64,000 nt of DNA from Eopsaltria australis (taxonomy: Eukaryota > Chordata > Aves > Passeriformes > Petroicidae): assembly GCA_034509425.1 (NCBI GenBank), contig JAVTVJ010001699.1, forward strand, positions 186,001 through 250,000. The letters run 5' to 3'. Position 1 is the first letter of the stretch; each line of letters starts with the position of its first letter. Made by a program: the position numbers and the translations under genes. Below are positions 11,901 to 25,286 of the stretch, piece after piece. Below the pieces are notes generated by a model. It was not told the origin of the DNA, searched no databases, and saw only the letters and a program-made list of their open reading frames with translations.

Positions 11901-14900
11901 AAATTAATAGTTGATTAAAAAGGGTTGGTAATAATTATGTACTGATCAGGTTCGTGTTAAGTGGGAGAATTGTAGCCTTCGAGTATTATTGAGGAGGGGA
12001 GTAGGACCCTGTATATTAGTTTGGCAATCTTCTGCTCTGAAGCTATATTTAGTGGTGCCGAACAGTCTGTTCCCATTAGTCCACTGTCTGTGCCGCAGTT
12101 ACTGCTCCCTGTGGGTAAATATGAAGGCCAACAGTTATCAGATGTTGGGGCTGTAAATCCAAGGCAAGAGTTTCTTAGGTTTTTGTAGTGGAAGGATGAG
12201 ACAACGGGTGGATACAAGTTAAAATACACATGCCATGATTATATTCCTCTTTGGAGTATAGCAGTAACAAAATTCAGACAATCTCTAGTTTGGATTGCAT
12301 TGTGATGTCTCTTATTTACATCTGTAGGAGAACTGCAGGGAAAAGGGAACAGGTGTTCAGTTTTCTTAGAATGGGCAACTAAGCTTCTTGAAAGGACTTA
12401 GATGTTGACAGTGCATACTGCAACAGTTTTATGTATCGCAAACTGTAGGACTTTCTGACTTAACATTTTGTAATTTTAAGGAGTAAATGACAAATATATG
12501 AAGGTCTATAGCACTGTGTGTTGAGAAAATTGCTGAATGGAGAAAAGGAAATTGATTTCTATTAACACTCATATTGGTTAAAGACAGCCAAATTGGTGAC
12601 ATTGTGAGGCAGGGATGAATCTCAGGTGGTTTTGAGTCTTTGAAGTTCAGTTTGGAAATTTGTTTGTGTTTTGTTCTTATTTTGACAAATGTGACCACCA
12701 CAGGCATTTGATTGGCATTTCCCAGATATCAATGGTGAGACTCAGTGCATCTGGAGCTGAGGATAGAATGGAAAAAAATGCTTGAGTTGACTCAAATATT
12801 GAAAACACAAAGTTCTGCTCAAAAAGCTTAAATAGTGGAACAGGAGTTGTTGTTACAAAGAAAAAAAGAGTTTGTGAAGGTGCTCTGTGCATTCAGGTTG
12901 TTCAGGGAAAAACTGACCTTGGTTGAAGCATTGGCTTTTGCAGCAGAAGAGCAGAACAGTGATGTCTTTATATTAGTCATGTGCTTGGGGATTGGTTCTT
13001 CATCACATGTTATTTGTGTTCTATAAGTACAATGCAGCTTTTTCCCGTTGGAGAGCAGGTGACTCTTGGTGACTTGGGGAATGCACATACATACTTTCTG
13101 TTGGCTGTGTTTATTTTCAGTCCATAATAAGCATCCCCACTGTTTACCTTCTACCTGAAGGAGGGAGGAGAGGAAAGGAACAACTCATCACAGCATCATC
13201 TTTTATTTTGTCAGAAAGGAACTTGCTTCTCATGGGTGTGTTTCTGAGAAGTGATTCATTATTCTGAGGGAGCAAGGCTGCTTTGATGGGCCCCAGCTCT
13301 GTCTGGCTGGGAGGACTGTTTCTCCTGAGGACACCATGTCAAAGCCAGGCTGGAGGGAGGTGTGTGCTGCAGGCACAGTTGCTGCACAGGCCTGGGCTGT
13401 GTGACGTGGTGCTGGAGCTCAGCATGCCTTGTGCTGTATTTCCTGTCGGGGTGGTGGCTACCAGCACATGCCACTGTTGGGGACCACAAGCCAGACTGAA
13501 ACACACTTTTTCTTACTAGGTTGCTTTTGAAAAAGCCAATGAAATTTCTGATGGAAAGAAATAGTTTTATGTGGGTGTAGGTGCTATAATCTAGCTTTTT
13601 GTTTTCTCAAGTTAAAGAAAACCGTGTCCCTCCTGTATTTTCACTAAAGGCCATTGTGCTTCCTTTATCAGAGTTTCATTTCTCACTGCTTAGATGGGAA
13701 GTCAGTGGAAGTCTGTTAGTTCATAATTCCGAAATATTGCTAGAACTGTTAGTGTGTTTCGCTTTTGCTTCTTATCTGACATGTATGAGTCTTTGTGACA
13801 AAGGGGAAAAAAAGAGTTTATGAAAACATAGTCTGGCTAACATAGTTTTGAACAAATATTTATTGACCTTAAATCTACCTGGGTCAAGTCTCCATAGGAC
13901 TGCTGCTGCATTGTGTAAAGCATGTTTTACATATGCCTTTACAGTTTTCTTAGTAGAAGAAGTTATAAAGCATCTTCCCCAAGAGTGTATAGGACCTAGA
14001 CTAGAAACCTGTACACATTTTTACTGTGTTGTTGGTCAGGGATTCACCAGTCACAGAAGGAAAATAATCAACATATAAACTGCAATCTAAAGTATAAATC
14101 AGCTGGAAAAAATTCCTTCAGTTATTGCTAGCTAGGTTATTATTTGTATAAACACTTGAAATGCTGTAAGTAGACGGCGTCTGCTTGACATTAGTTCTTT
14201 ATTAACAACTATTTAAAACTGCTTTTAACTATCATGCGATGAAATAAAGTAATTCCAGCATGTACAACAGAATCAGTTATATTGTTGCAGCTGTGGCAGA
14301 TAACTTGTCTGTTCTAAATTTCACCTTATGTGAGTTGTACTTCATGTTGCATAGACATCAACAGGAGGTGGATTCTCTTTTTGTCCACGGCTCGTCTGTA
14401 TGGATTTCATAGTTGAGCAAGTTCTCAATCTCCCATGTGAATAGGATTTATGAGGTTAACCAGTTCCAACCAAATCCTCTCACTGTTATGTGCCAGCTAA
14501 CTAATGTCACTTTGTTCCTTGGAGCTTTATTTCCAAATGCAGTAAGGAAGTTTGCAAGCAGCAATACTGCAGGAGCCCTTTTCCATCTGAGAGAAACACT
14601 TGTGCATCCATTTTTATGAGTGCTTTTACGTGCTAGTTGCTGGCTGCTCTGAAGTCTGAGGTTTGCTCCAAGTATTTTAGCTGGGATCGGATTACTGTTG
14701 CACACTGTGTCTCGTTTAGACTAAAATAACCGGAAGTAAATGGATAATCTTATAAAAATTTCTGGAATAGTTCATTAATTCTGTCCTTTTGATTAATGAC
14801 TACTTTGTGTTAAGCAAGATAAAAAAAAAATCCCAAGGAGCTTAATTCTTAGCTAGAAAAGTGAGCTGCATATTTCAGGTGGATTTACATTTTTCATTGC

Positions 14901-15078
14901 TGCTGATTTTAGTACCATCTCAGTTTTTGTGCTAATGTGGCCCTTTTTGCAACTTCCCTATTGCTTGGTACAGAACAATCAGGAGGAATCTGCTGAGGGA
15001 ATTTATGTGTCAAAGATTTTGGAAAATGGACCTGCAGACAAAGCAGAAGGCCTGCAAATTCATGACAAGATTATTGAG
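8303..15078 (+). CDS. PDZRN4: PDZRN4, RING/PDZ E3 ubiquitin ligase, 5' part (exons 1-3)
   Basis: This is a partial spliced CDS: join 8303-8932, 11140-11226 and 14974-15078, giving 274 codons with all junctions in phase 0. In order it encodes a C3HC4 RING finger (residues about 18-56), one TRAF-type zinc finger (81-104), a low-complexity Gly/Pro/Arg linker, a charged helical segment (about 151-203) and the first part of PDZ domain 1 (from about 214). The start is chosen because ATG 8303 has a strong context (G at -3 and +4), the encoded MGF start matches the family, and an in-frame TAG lies upstream at 8105-8107. The family (LNX/PDZRN) comprises cytoplasmic RING-type E3 ligases that recruit partners through PDZ domains. 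I choose PDZRN4 over PDZRN3 because the PDZ1 motifs [17 protein letters not shown] and [15 protein letters not shown] fit PDZRN4 as I remember it. The remaining exons (rest of PDZ1, PDZ2, C-terminal region) lie beyond the window. Substrates cannot be read from sequence. Confidence 0.93.
8933..11139 (+). other. PDZRN4: PDZRN4 intron 1
   Basis: This intron is 2,207 bp, with GT at 8933 and AG at 11138-11139. The first 400 bp are still CpG island, and the exon 1 reading frame stays open to a TAA at 9218-9220. A second GC-rich patch lies at about 10195-10410. The rest is AT-rich and ends in a pyrimidine-rich tract before the acceptor. No independent gene is recognised in it. Confidence 0.85.
10195..10410. 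other. Secondary GC/CpG-rich patch inside intron 1
   Basis: About 215 bp of G-rich, CpG-containing sequence is separated from the main island by around 800 bp of less GC-rich DNA. A 107-codon frame crosses it (10153-10476, +), and a GAGGTGAGG donor-like string lies around 10330. Candidates are a small CpG island, an alternative promoter or a chance GC-rich patch. No conserved protein motif is visible. Confidence 0.4.
11140..11226 (+). CDS. PDZRN4: PDZRN4 coding exon 2: start of PDZ1
   Basis: This exon has 87 nt (29 codons, residues 211-239), phase 0 at both ends. The acceptor reads CTCCTTAG|GGAGG and the donor CAG|GTAATG. It encodes the first beta strand of PDZ domain 1 and the carboxylate-binding loop (TLGFNI), followed by IIGGRPNQ. 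In PDZ domains the loop main chain holds the C-terminal carboxylate of a bound partner. The sequence fits PDZRN4 (RENDTLGF) rather than PDZRN3. Confidence 0.96.
11227..14973 (+). other. PDZRN4: PDZRN4 intron 2
   Basis: This intron is 3,747 bp, with GT at 11227 and AG at 14972-14973. It is AT-rich, apart from a locally GC-richer patch around 13260-13500 with open frames on both strands that show no recognisable domain. No RNA gene or transposon is recognised. Confidence 0.85.
14974..15078 (+). CDS. PDZRN4: PDZRN4 coding exon 3: middle of PDZ1
   Basis: This exon has 105 nt (35 codons, residues 240-274), phase 0 at both ends. The acceptor reads TTGGTACAG|AACAAT and the donor GAG|GTAAGA. It starts [16 protein letters not shown] and ends HDKIIE, the core strands of PDZ1 up to just before the expected VNG turn. 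The alpha-B helix with the specificity residue would be in the next exon, outside this window. It appears one residue shorter than the human exon near the start, from memory of that protein. Confidence 0.96.
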
Positions 15079-18014
15079 GTAAGAAAGAACACACACCAAT
15101 GGATTAGTCTGTCATATTATCAGATTAATAAAGGATTTGATGGTTTTCACCCTAAGTATGTTGTAATTTTCCTCTTTTGCTGTGTCTGAACATGATTCTT
15201 GTACAATGAACTGCTTGAACATTTCTTGGAATTAAAGACACAAGATGGATTTTTCCTACAAGTAATAAATTTACTAGTATTGGGATTAAGGTAATCTAAG
15301 TGAAGCAAAGGTGTCAACACTTAAATAAGAAGTGATGGAAGCATTTTGTCTTTCTTTTCATTAATCTGAGAAAGAAGATGAATGACAAATTTCACAGGTT
15401 TAGTGAAATTGATTTTGTCCTGTGTAGGGACTATTACTGTCATGACTCTGGGGCAAGACAGAGAAGATGGTTTGGTAAGGACTGCTGTGAAACTTCTTAA
15501 GCAATTAGAGGAAGTACTTTCTGCTGTATGAATAGAAGGAGATCATCTATTGTTCTCACCTGGATCAATACAGCACTTTCAAGGTCATGTAATATGCTAG
15601 CATGGAATTTTCAGTTTGTTCCTGCATCATATGCAGTTTTTCTCATAAAATAACTATAAATAATAGAAGAAGTCAGTAAGTCAGTTGGAAGATTAGGTTG
15701 ATGTGTAGCCTACACGTGTAACTGTAATTAGCCTTGTAAGAAATCTCAAGGGAACAGTTTCAAACAGTGACTGAAATAGGCTCCTTAGGGTGCTGCCAAG
15801 TCATTTCCCATCACAGCTCTGGCACAACTCGCAGTGACAGCATGTACCAGTAGCTGCTGGATTTGTTTAGGCTGTGCCACTCCAGCTTTGTGAGTTTAGG
15901 GGAGGCTTAGAAGCGTAGTGTGAACTTGCCAGTTGAATGGGTGTTTGAACAAAGACACGTGAAACAAGTGGACTGGAAGACAAATGCAGAATTCTGCTGC
16001 TGGTTTCTTGTGTTACATCCTTGTTAAGGACTAAAAACATAAGCTAAGAGTGTTTGAATGCTGGCATTGCTCTTAGTGTTGGGAGCCTAAAGCAGTGTGT
16101 GAAATCAAATGAATAGATTTTCTTGGAAAAATAAAGCTTACACTCTTAGCTGGCAGACAGATGCATCTCTAGGAGACATTAAGTGGACTGAGCAGAGCTG
16201 AACTTGAATGCTACCTCTTGTGTCCCTAAGGTATGCAAAAGCTTTCACGTCCAATTTTTTTGTAAAAGCAGCCTTGTGCTGTAAAGACCTATTTCCTTGT
16301 GGAATTACTATTTCACTTAGCACATTGTGTTTGGGTGTTTTTTACAGGCTGACCAGCTCTATAGTTTCACACATTTGCTCAACACTACCTGTTTCAATTA
16401 AATGTGCTTTTATAGTGCCTTTTTTTAAACACAAAATGGAGTGTTCTTGGAGGAAGGAAGAATAAGGTCACAAACCAGCATTTATTAAATATTAAGTAAT
16501 TTCTCAAAATGTCACCATAATTGATGCTTGATTTTTATTTGTTGAAAAATTCTGACTGCATAAAATTGTCCTGAAACAGATTTCAGTTCTATTTGACATT
16601 GTATCTCCAATCTAGCATAAGTATTCATACAGTTCTGAATGGAGCACCATATTAATGTGCAACAACATTATATTCAGGCAAGCATTTAGAAATATTTTGG
16701 GTTAGACCAAATATCTTAGTATATGTTTCAGTGTTTCAAAATTTATTAGACCAAAATAAAAATAGGAGGATAATAGTAGCACTAAAGCTTTCTAAGTGAA
16801 ATCCAAGAAGGAATTATTCCTCCATGCTAGATACAGGAAGCAGCTGGAGTCAGAATATTGAATTTTTCATTGCCCATGTGTAGCTATCAATGTCTTCTTG
16901 TAGTGGGATGCTTTGCCAGCTCTGCTGTGGTTTGTTGTGAAAGATCATTCTGAAAACTTTTGCTGTGAGGAGATAATCAGAGTGGTGTAATTATTTAAAA
17001 AATGTTGGCAGATATATGGAATATGAGTTTTGGTGAGAAGTTGATAGGAAGTGGGTCTACTTCTTATTGTGTGCTTTTCACTTTTTTGATGATCTGATCT
17101 AATGGGTGACATTTTATGGGACCATTCTTCAATAATCAAGAGCAGAAAGAGCTGATGTTGTTTGAATAGCTTAAGTCATTTGTTTGGCAATGGGACATCC
17201 AGGGTGTTTTTAGCAGTGTGTATCTAATGGCATAACGAACAGACCTATCCCATTAAATCAGAAAATCTGTTCTCAAGGCATGCTGCTAAATAGAGAAGGT
17301 AATTTGTTTCAGTGGTTTATCATATGTTTAACAAATATTAAGTGCACATGGTTTGACTGTGGTGTGTTGTGCACATTTCAGATGACCATCTCATGGGCAA
17401 CCTAGTGCAGCAAATGGATTTCAGAGTCCTCTGGCATTGGCAGATGGAATTGAGAGCCAAGGCTGGCAGACATAAGTAGTGTTGCCTTTTATTTTATATG
17501 TATCATTATCTATGCAGCAACGTTGCCAAATAATTGTTCAGGTGTTTGGAAGAATGCCAAGGGAAGGAATCAGATTTCTTTCTTGAGGTATTTATTCTAA
17601 GTGTAAAAGTGCCACACAGATAACCTGATTTGCTGGAAGTTTTTGAGATCAATGTGCCCAGGTCATAGAGCCTCTGACACTTTGATTTGGAGAAGGTTGG
17701 TTTTTATTTGGGCTTTACCCTCAGGGGAGCATATTTTGTGCATGAGGACCTGAAAGCTGAAACAAGTGCCTGTGTGCTGGCAGGGTGGTGGTACCTGAGA
17801 GTGACGGGGTGACAGCCCCAGACCCCTGTGTCAAGAGACTGCAGCTCTTCATGGGGGTCACAGGACCCTTGCTGATTGTTTTCACCCTTCTGCTGAAGGA
17901 CAAGTTTCAGGCACAGCATTACCTTCTTTATTAAAAATTAACACCTCTGTGAAAAAATTACTTGTTTATGCAGTGTAAAGCTGACCTGTGATGTGCACTA
18001 GGAACACTTTGTTT

Positions 18015-18029
18015 TATATATATATATAT
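18015..18029. repeat. Short TA dinucleotide repeat
   Basis: Alternating T and A over 15 bases in intron 3; a minor microsatellite. Confidence 0.85.
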
Positions 18030-19074
18030 CCAGCTATTACAAGCCCCAGATAATCATTATTTGTTCATCAAGAAAAAACCGTTATGAATTACTTCTATTT
18101 AGCAGGTTTCTGCAGATGTCATGATCTTCTGATGTTTTCAGAAGTTTTTATCCAAAAATCTAGCTCCCTAGATTGACACTACATCATGTTTTCAAGGACT
18201 ACAACTGTTCATATTCCGTAAAAAACATCTCATACAACTTGATTAAGCATTGATATCTGTGAATCCCAACATGAAACCCTTGCATATAAGCAGTGGTATA
18301 AAGCCACCTGAGCTCTACCTTTTGGATCTGTGTTCTTCCTTTCCACCCTGCCTCTGAATCCTGTCAAGAGGAGACAAGCAGCAAGCAGTTCACAGGGCTG
18401 TTTATTAGTCTGTGCTAGTTCAAAGAATTCTGGTTGCTTCTTGGAGGAAACTATATTATTAAAGTGTGTTTAGAATGGTTCACAGTTATATAGCTCACCA
18501 TCATTTTACCTCCCCTTCACTGCATGTTAATAATTTCTACTGAGTAAATTCATTGCTCATCTCTGTTCATACTTGATTACCTCCTCAAGGCAGCAAAAAA
18601 CAGCTATGATCCTTAGCAGTGTTACTGATACATAGAAGTGTTTTACCTGCTGCTTTTTTTATCCCTACTTACAGTTCTGAGCAGTTAATGCTGAAAGCAG
18701 CTCTTTTCATATGGAGAAAAATTTGTCTCAATTTGCAGTCAGTTCAGCTTCATGTAAGTATGGCACCACATTGGCCAAATCTCCAAGCACAATACTTAAT
18801 GCCTGGTTACCAAGCTATTCAGAACTAGTTCTTTGAGTTGGTTTTTTTCTTTGTATGATATTAATTTTACTGAAATTGGTATTTTTTGTCCTCTGGTTTT
18901 AAGCCCAACTTTAGAATAAAAACAACCCTGTGACAGATTTTTTCATGTCCTCTTGCATTCTGTAAGTCACAGTGTCTTGCAGAATACTCTTGAATCACTT
19001 CAGTGTTTTATAGAAAATACATGATCAGGACTCAATTTGGAATGCAGATAGAATTTCTGATGGCTTAGTTTTTC

Positions 19075-19096
19075 TTTTTTTTTTTTTTTTTTTTTT
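19075..19096. repeat. T22 homopolymer run
   Basis: Twenty-two uninterrupted T residues. As a reverse-strand poly-A it could mark the tail of an old minus-strand retrocopy, but no recognisable body lies on the downstream side. Confidence 0.9.
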
Positions 19097-22000
19097 AAGG
19101 ACATTATTTCATCATTTTGAGGAAAAGGAGCAACTGTTAATTCACATTGCCAGAGTATGTCTGCCAAATAAAAAAACAGCAATGAAAAACTTTGTTTGCA
19201 AATAAAAAGGGCTAGGTTGAAGTGCAAAAATATTCATATGTGGAACAGTAAGCACATCATCAGCTAAAGGGTTCAAGTGTTTTGCTGTTTCTTGCTCTGC
19301 AAGGAAAAGACTGTTCTGTTCTTTAGCTCTCAAGAGAAATGAGAATATTGTCCCTTCTGCATTTTAGTCAGTTGATTCTCATGCATTAAGCAGGCATCAT
19401 GGGGAAGGGAAAGGAAAACATTTTTAGTCTGGAATCTTTAAGTCCAAAAAATAGGATGGATGGATACATTTATATCTCATGACTATGTATTTTGCTTATG
19501 CAGCCTGAGCTCCCTAAGTAGATGATAAATAGTGCTTATCCTGTGTTCCATGTTCCCCTTTGTTCTTTCCACTTTTGGAGAATATTTGCACAATGGCTTT
19601 GAAGCACATGTCAGCAAAGCCAGTTTCAATAAAGATGAAGTCTTAAGGCTTATCCTGGCAGAAGTAACTTACATCTGCTAAGTGCCTACACAGAGATTTT
19701 TTTAACTATTGCCAGACTGCTGACTGTGCTGTGTGTCAGCCTTGTGATGTTTTATCTTCTGCATGTTTCTGTCTTTACACTCACTATGTTGCTCAAGCAA
19801 AATCTTTGATACTAGTCATGTTTATTTGGCTAAGAATCTCCAGTGTCAGATTATGTCTGTAGAAGTAGTGAGTCTTAAAATGTCTTGCTGGGATCAGAGC
19901 CAGAAGATTTGGGATGACTTTGAAACAAAGCTGCATGAGATGTGGCCAGTAAGATCTGCATGGTAGCTAAGAAAACTTAATATAGATAATTTTACTGGTA
20001 TAGCTTCCAGTGCATCTAAATATTCCTTAGCTATATTAAGTTCTCTTAAATCTGTAACAAATTCATAATATTATGTTTCAGGTAGCCAGGTTTGGCATCT
20101 GCAATCATTAGGTAACTCCTAATTAGTGTGAAAGATCCCTGCCATAATAAATTAGTGAAACCACAGGCTTTGATATGTCTGTAGAATCTTTTCACCTCTC
20201 CTTCACCTGTTGAGATATAGGTTTTTGGACACCTGAAATCTTTCGTCTGTCTGAATAAATTTTTTAAGTTGGATGTGATCAGGTCTGCAAAACTTCCATT
20301 GAATAGGAGCTACTGCCCCCTCTGCCTTTTTTATTTAACAAAAAGCCTTAGAGTGCTTCTCCAAGAAACAAGAGATCCAAGTTGTGGTCTGTGCCCTGCC
20401 TGAAAAGGATTGAATTTACCTCTCCAGGTAATTGCCCTTGTTACTAAGGCAGAGGCTCTCCTGTGTTAGACCAGCATCCACCCACTCTCCTCAAAGAGAG
20501 CTTGGTGCCAGCAAGTGCTTAGAGAATAAAGGATTATCCAGTGGTAATCTGGTGTGAAATAGGCACTAGTTCCAGGGAGCTGTATGGAATATTGGTCCTG
20601 CCCTTTTCCAGGTAAGTACTTGTGACAATACTTAAGAATTTCCTTCATGCTTTCAGTCTTGTGTCTTACATGACACTTTGTTTAATGATATTGCATTTCT
20701 AACTTCATAGTGCCTTGACTTTGAGAGGGGAGGTAGCAAACGCTGTTAGCCAGGAAATACTCTAGTTGGGACACTTTTCTAAATGTGAAAGGTGGGGTTC
20801 CCTGACTGAGTAAATACCAGTAGTTAGGGAGAGTTTTTCTCCTCCACGTTTTAACTCAAGCTGCTGTGTTATCTGAAAGGTGGTTACTGCTGCTGGTGCA
20901 CACTATCAGAAGGCCATGAGGGCTGGATCTCTTGCAGGCAAAGGAACTTAGTGTTCAAGGTATTGTCTGGTCTTGACCATCATTATCCTAGAATGCCTGA
21001 ATTCTGTCATTCGTTGCGTCAGTTCACAGATCAGTAGCCTAAATTTGACTGGACTTGCTATAGGTCTTTAGAGGTGCCTGCATTCCCCTCTATTCACTGA
21101 ACTAAAATGCAAATATTGGACTTTGAGAAACAGGTTGTGTTCCTTCCAAAAAGCACTTATAATTCCAGAAGTTCGCTGTCTGTGTTTTAAAAAGAAAACA
21201 TGCGACTTTTATTTTTATGTGACCTAAAACACCTTGGGGTGTTTTGTGGTGAAGTATGTTAGTCTTACTAAGACTTCACAAAATGCTTTCTGTCCTAAAG
21301 AACAGGAAGGAATGAAACAAAATGATATTTAAGAAGTGGTGAAGTTTGTGTAATAGAGTGAATAGTGAATGACAGGATTTTATGAACAGAAATTCACTAT
21401 TTGATCTCTTAGTTGACTGAATGAAGTCTTACATCCATAAACAGGCAAAATATTATTTGATACTTTTCTGATACTTGTGTAGAACAGCATAATGAAAAAA
21501 TTCTAAAATGCCTTGTCTTCTGAACGATGGGGTCTTTTTATGTGATGTATAAACTGAGAACTTGCCTTGGATGCAGCTTTAGAGAGGCCCAGGCCTGTAG
21601 GAGGGTTTTCCATCTGTATTAGTTTGGTCTTGTACTCACAGAGAATCCAGGCACATGTGCAAGTATAATGCTGTGTTGTTTTTGTGAAAATAAGTATGCT
21701 CACGGTGCTTTTATCTAAAAAATGACGGAAATGCCACATGCGGTTGGAGCATGACCACCAGATGAACTCTCCTACTAGTTTATTTGCAGAATTGGTGTAT
21801 TCAAGAGATACGGCAGTGTTGTCCTTTTCAATAAGTCTCTTCATACTGTGAATCATAGGTCTTGGTCAGCAAGGTGCTCCCAGTCAGCAAAGAAAAACGA
21901 TGCTGTGGTAGCTGGAATGGCATGAGACAGAAGGGGCAGAAGTAACAGTGTGGGGGTATTTCTGAAATGTGACACAGCATGCAAGAAGTCAAGAGAGTAT

Positions 22001-25000
22001 GTGAAGTGGAACAGATAGATCACTGCAGGAGCAGAAGGGAAGGAGTGAAGTAGAATGTTCAAGAAAACAGAAAAATGGGAAACTTTACGATTAAAGAATA
22101 CAAAGCACCAACCTCAGGTTTCTACAGAAGTACTTTCTAGTGCTTGTTCATAAATAGGAAGTGTGGAAGAAATGGAGGGCATGTAGGAATAGGGGTAACT
22201 GAATTGTCAAACTAGATCATCTGTACACACTGTCATGAACTCTGATAGATAAATGAGGGGGAACAGTACTGGAGCAGAACTATGATAACTGTATTGGGTC
22301 TGCAGAGTTGGGCAGTTGCCAAATTGCTGTTAGGTAAGAAGGGATTTGGTTAACCTGTGGAAGAGCTGACTAATGTAAGAACCTGCAAGATCCCATAAAT
22401 GGTGTTGCTACCATGGGCTGCAGATCCCTCAGCATCATGTGAAGGCCTGCTCACACCCATCTCCCTCAGAAAGTGTCTGATCTCACCCCTGAGGTATAAT
22501 GTGTCAGAAACTTGGCAAGTTGAAACTTAGCATCTTCCTAGATGCCCTGTTTGAGCTTGACTTTGCTGCATTTCATCTTTCTCTTCCTTCCCATGAGTAT
22601 TTTTGGGATTTTTTTAAAGCTTTAAGGTAAACCTTGCAAAACAACAGGACTTAAGCATCCTTCCATCTTGCCCAGTAGCCAGAGCAGAGCAGTTTTATGT
22701 GTAGCTGAGGTAGTAGGTTTAGAAATCTTTGTTCATGTGAGGTGTTCATTAAACACTTTCAGGAATGCATTAAGCAACTTGTCTAACATCTGTCAAATGC
22801 TGTTGCTTTCATCCCCTTCCCAGGAAGAGAAGGGCATATGTAGGGGAGTGTTTTGTTTACGAATTTTCCAAATAATTGCATACACACTAATTTATATTTA
22901 GTTGCTGATGTCTGTTTATGTTAGGGAAGACAAGGTAATAGAAATGTGTCTTTATTGCTGGAAGTGCCAGGTTTTGTGTGAAAACCCTTCTCTTGGATCT
23001 TTGCTCTGGGAGTGATCTTGGGTCAGCCCTGAAGAAAGTGCTTTCTCATCCATTGAAAAGCGAAATCTCCATGACAATTGGGCTGTAGGTTGTGTATCAC
23101 TGCCTTGGTCTTGGTCCAAGTCTGTCTTACAGATGTGATGGACTTGATGGTTGCTGTGGAGCCAGGTACACTAACCTGCTGCACTGTGGAAATCTGAGAG
23201 GAGGAAAGGCATTCTCCAATGGCTTTCCTTAGCCTTGTCAATTACATAGTGAGCAGCAAAGATCAGAAGCCTCAGAGGGGACTTTAGGATGTATCAGGGA
23301 GAGCTAACCCTTTGAGGCTCATATGATCAAGACTAGTGGGAATAATTGATAGTAAGCCCAGCTCTGGAAAGCCCTGAAGAAGTCTGACACCATGCTGAGT
23401 TTGTTGCTTGGAACTGCAGGATGTGCAAGGAAGCCATGCCTCTCATAGCACGTGCTGCTGGCACCCCAGAAGCTCTTGGCATTTTCAGAAAGTGAAAAGA
23501 GGCTTCTTCTGCCTTTCATGAGGGTTGCTCTTTATTGTGGTTGAGACAACTTCACAGTTAGAGGAGCTGACAGCTTACATGTGTTGTGTGAATGCAGTGT
23601 TTTATCTTCTTAAGTCACTGAACTGATTGTTGCAATCCCAAGGATATGTGCTCCAAGAGCTTTGATCTCTTCTTTTTCTTAATCAGCTAGTTATATTTTT
23701 AAGAAGTAGGTAATCACTGTTGTCTATAATTGGAGGTTGAATGAAAAAAGCCTTTAGTGTCTGCCAGTGCTGAAATGCTCTAAATGAAGTAATTATTCAA
23801 GGCTTCACTTAAAAAATTAACCCAATTTTTAAGAAGCTGTGAAATACAGCAGTGTGTTGAATGGAAGAATGCTCCTCCTTGAAACATTTGAATAGACTAG
23901 TAAGAATCATGTACAGGACTGTGCTTTCCAAATGCTTTGAAAATTGAAGTGATAATGTTAAAAAAAAGAAGTTATTTGGGAACTTCTCTCCAAAATGAAA
24001 AATCCTGCAGCATTTAAAACCATACTGTTATGGAAAAACTAATTTTCAAATTGGCAAGAGCAGATATGGTCACTTCAAACCACCAGCAAAGACTATGCTT
24101 AGTAAAATCAAATATACTGAGCAAAGCACATTTGTTACTAACACACAGACATATTGGTAAATATATGTCTAGAATTGGAAATCTAATGTAATTTTACAAC
24201 TTTATGTGTAGACCCAACTTGATTGAATCACTGCTGGTGCAGGAAAGGAGTGCAGAATGACTTAACACTGTTTCTTAATTCAAATGATTTTGGAAGACAT
24301 TTTCTTTATGAAATATTGTTGACAAAATAAGTCATGGCTGCTATGTTTATTTACATAGAAAGTTTATGCATGTTATTTACAGACTATGTTTTACATATTT
24401 TTTTCTTTGAGGAAAATATTTCTTCCAAGTAGCAAGACTGGGAAATAGAGAAGGAATGGGAGAAATGACAGGAAAATATTCAGAACTGTTGCCATCTTGC
24501 TGATTTCTACTTGTTTTTTAAGTATTTGAAAATCACTGTATTCCAAACACCTATTAAATGGTTTAAAAACTTTAAAATTAGATAAATTATGTTTCTCTGT
24601 GTCTAGAAGAGGTCACCTAATATAGGAGAAGTTCTGAAATGGGTGGATAGAGAATATGAGGTTTTTTCCCTTTATCTGTCATTCCCTCCCCATTTGGAGC
24701 ATCCAACATTTGAGAGACCCACAGGCTCAGAGCTTGCCCATCTGTTTCCAAGTACAGTCTCTCAATCTTGCATTTGTTTCTTTAACCATGCTGATCAAGA
24801 GGGTAAATATCTGAATTCCTTCCAGCAGCTTGTGGGAAGAAGGCGTGCTATTTTAAATGGAAGGGATTTGCTGTCTTGAGTGAATTAAAACATCTGGATC
24901 CCTACACTTCTCTGTTACAGTCTGATTGATGTAGGCATGTCTTTGGCACATGGCAAATATGGAGCCATATGGTCTTCATGCTGTCAGCAAGATTTCTGAG

Positions 25001-25235
25001 CACATACCTCTGCCTTCCCCCAGCTTTTTCTGGTAGCTGCTACTGTGACCTAGAAGATAAATGTTCCAGGAGCTTTCAGGCTGTTGTGCCCTTCCTGAGC
25101 ACATTAGTTGCATTTTTTGAGGGGTACAGTGTCCAGCATTTGGACTAGAAAGCTGAATCTTTTACTTCCCCTGCAGTGCTTGGAGCCCTGATCCAAATCA
25201 GACACACCCTGTGCTAGTGCCAGATGTGTAGCAGC

Positions 25236-25286
25236 ACTTTCTAACTTACACTTTAACTTTCTAACTTGCACTTCTAACTTGCACTT
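25236..25286. repeat. Three-copy 11-bp repeat (TCTAACTTRCA)
   Basis: Copies of TCTAACTTRCA lie at 25240-25250, 25260-25270 and 25273-25283, spaced 20 and 13 bp apart. It looks like a small local duplication cluster with no known role. Confidence 0.75.
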
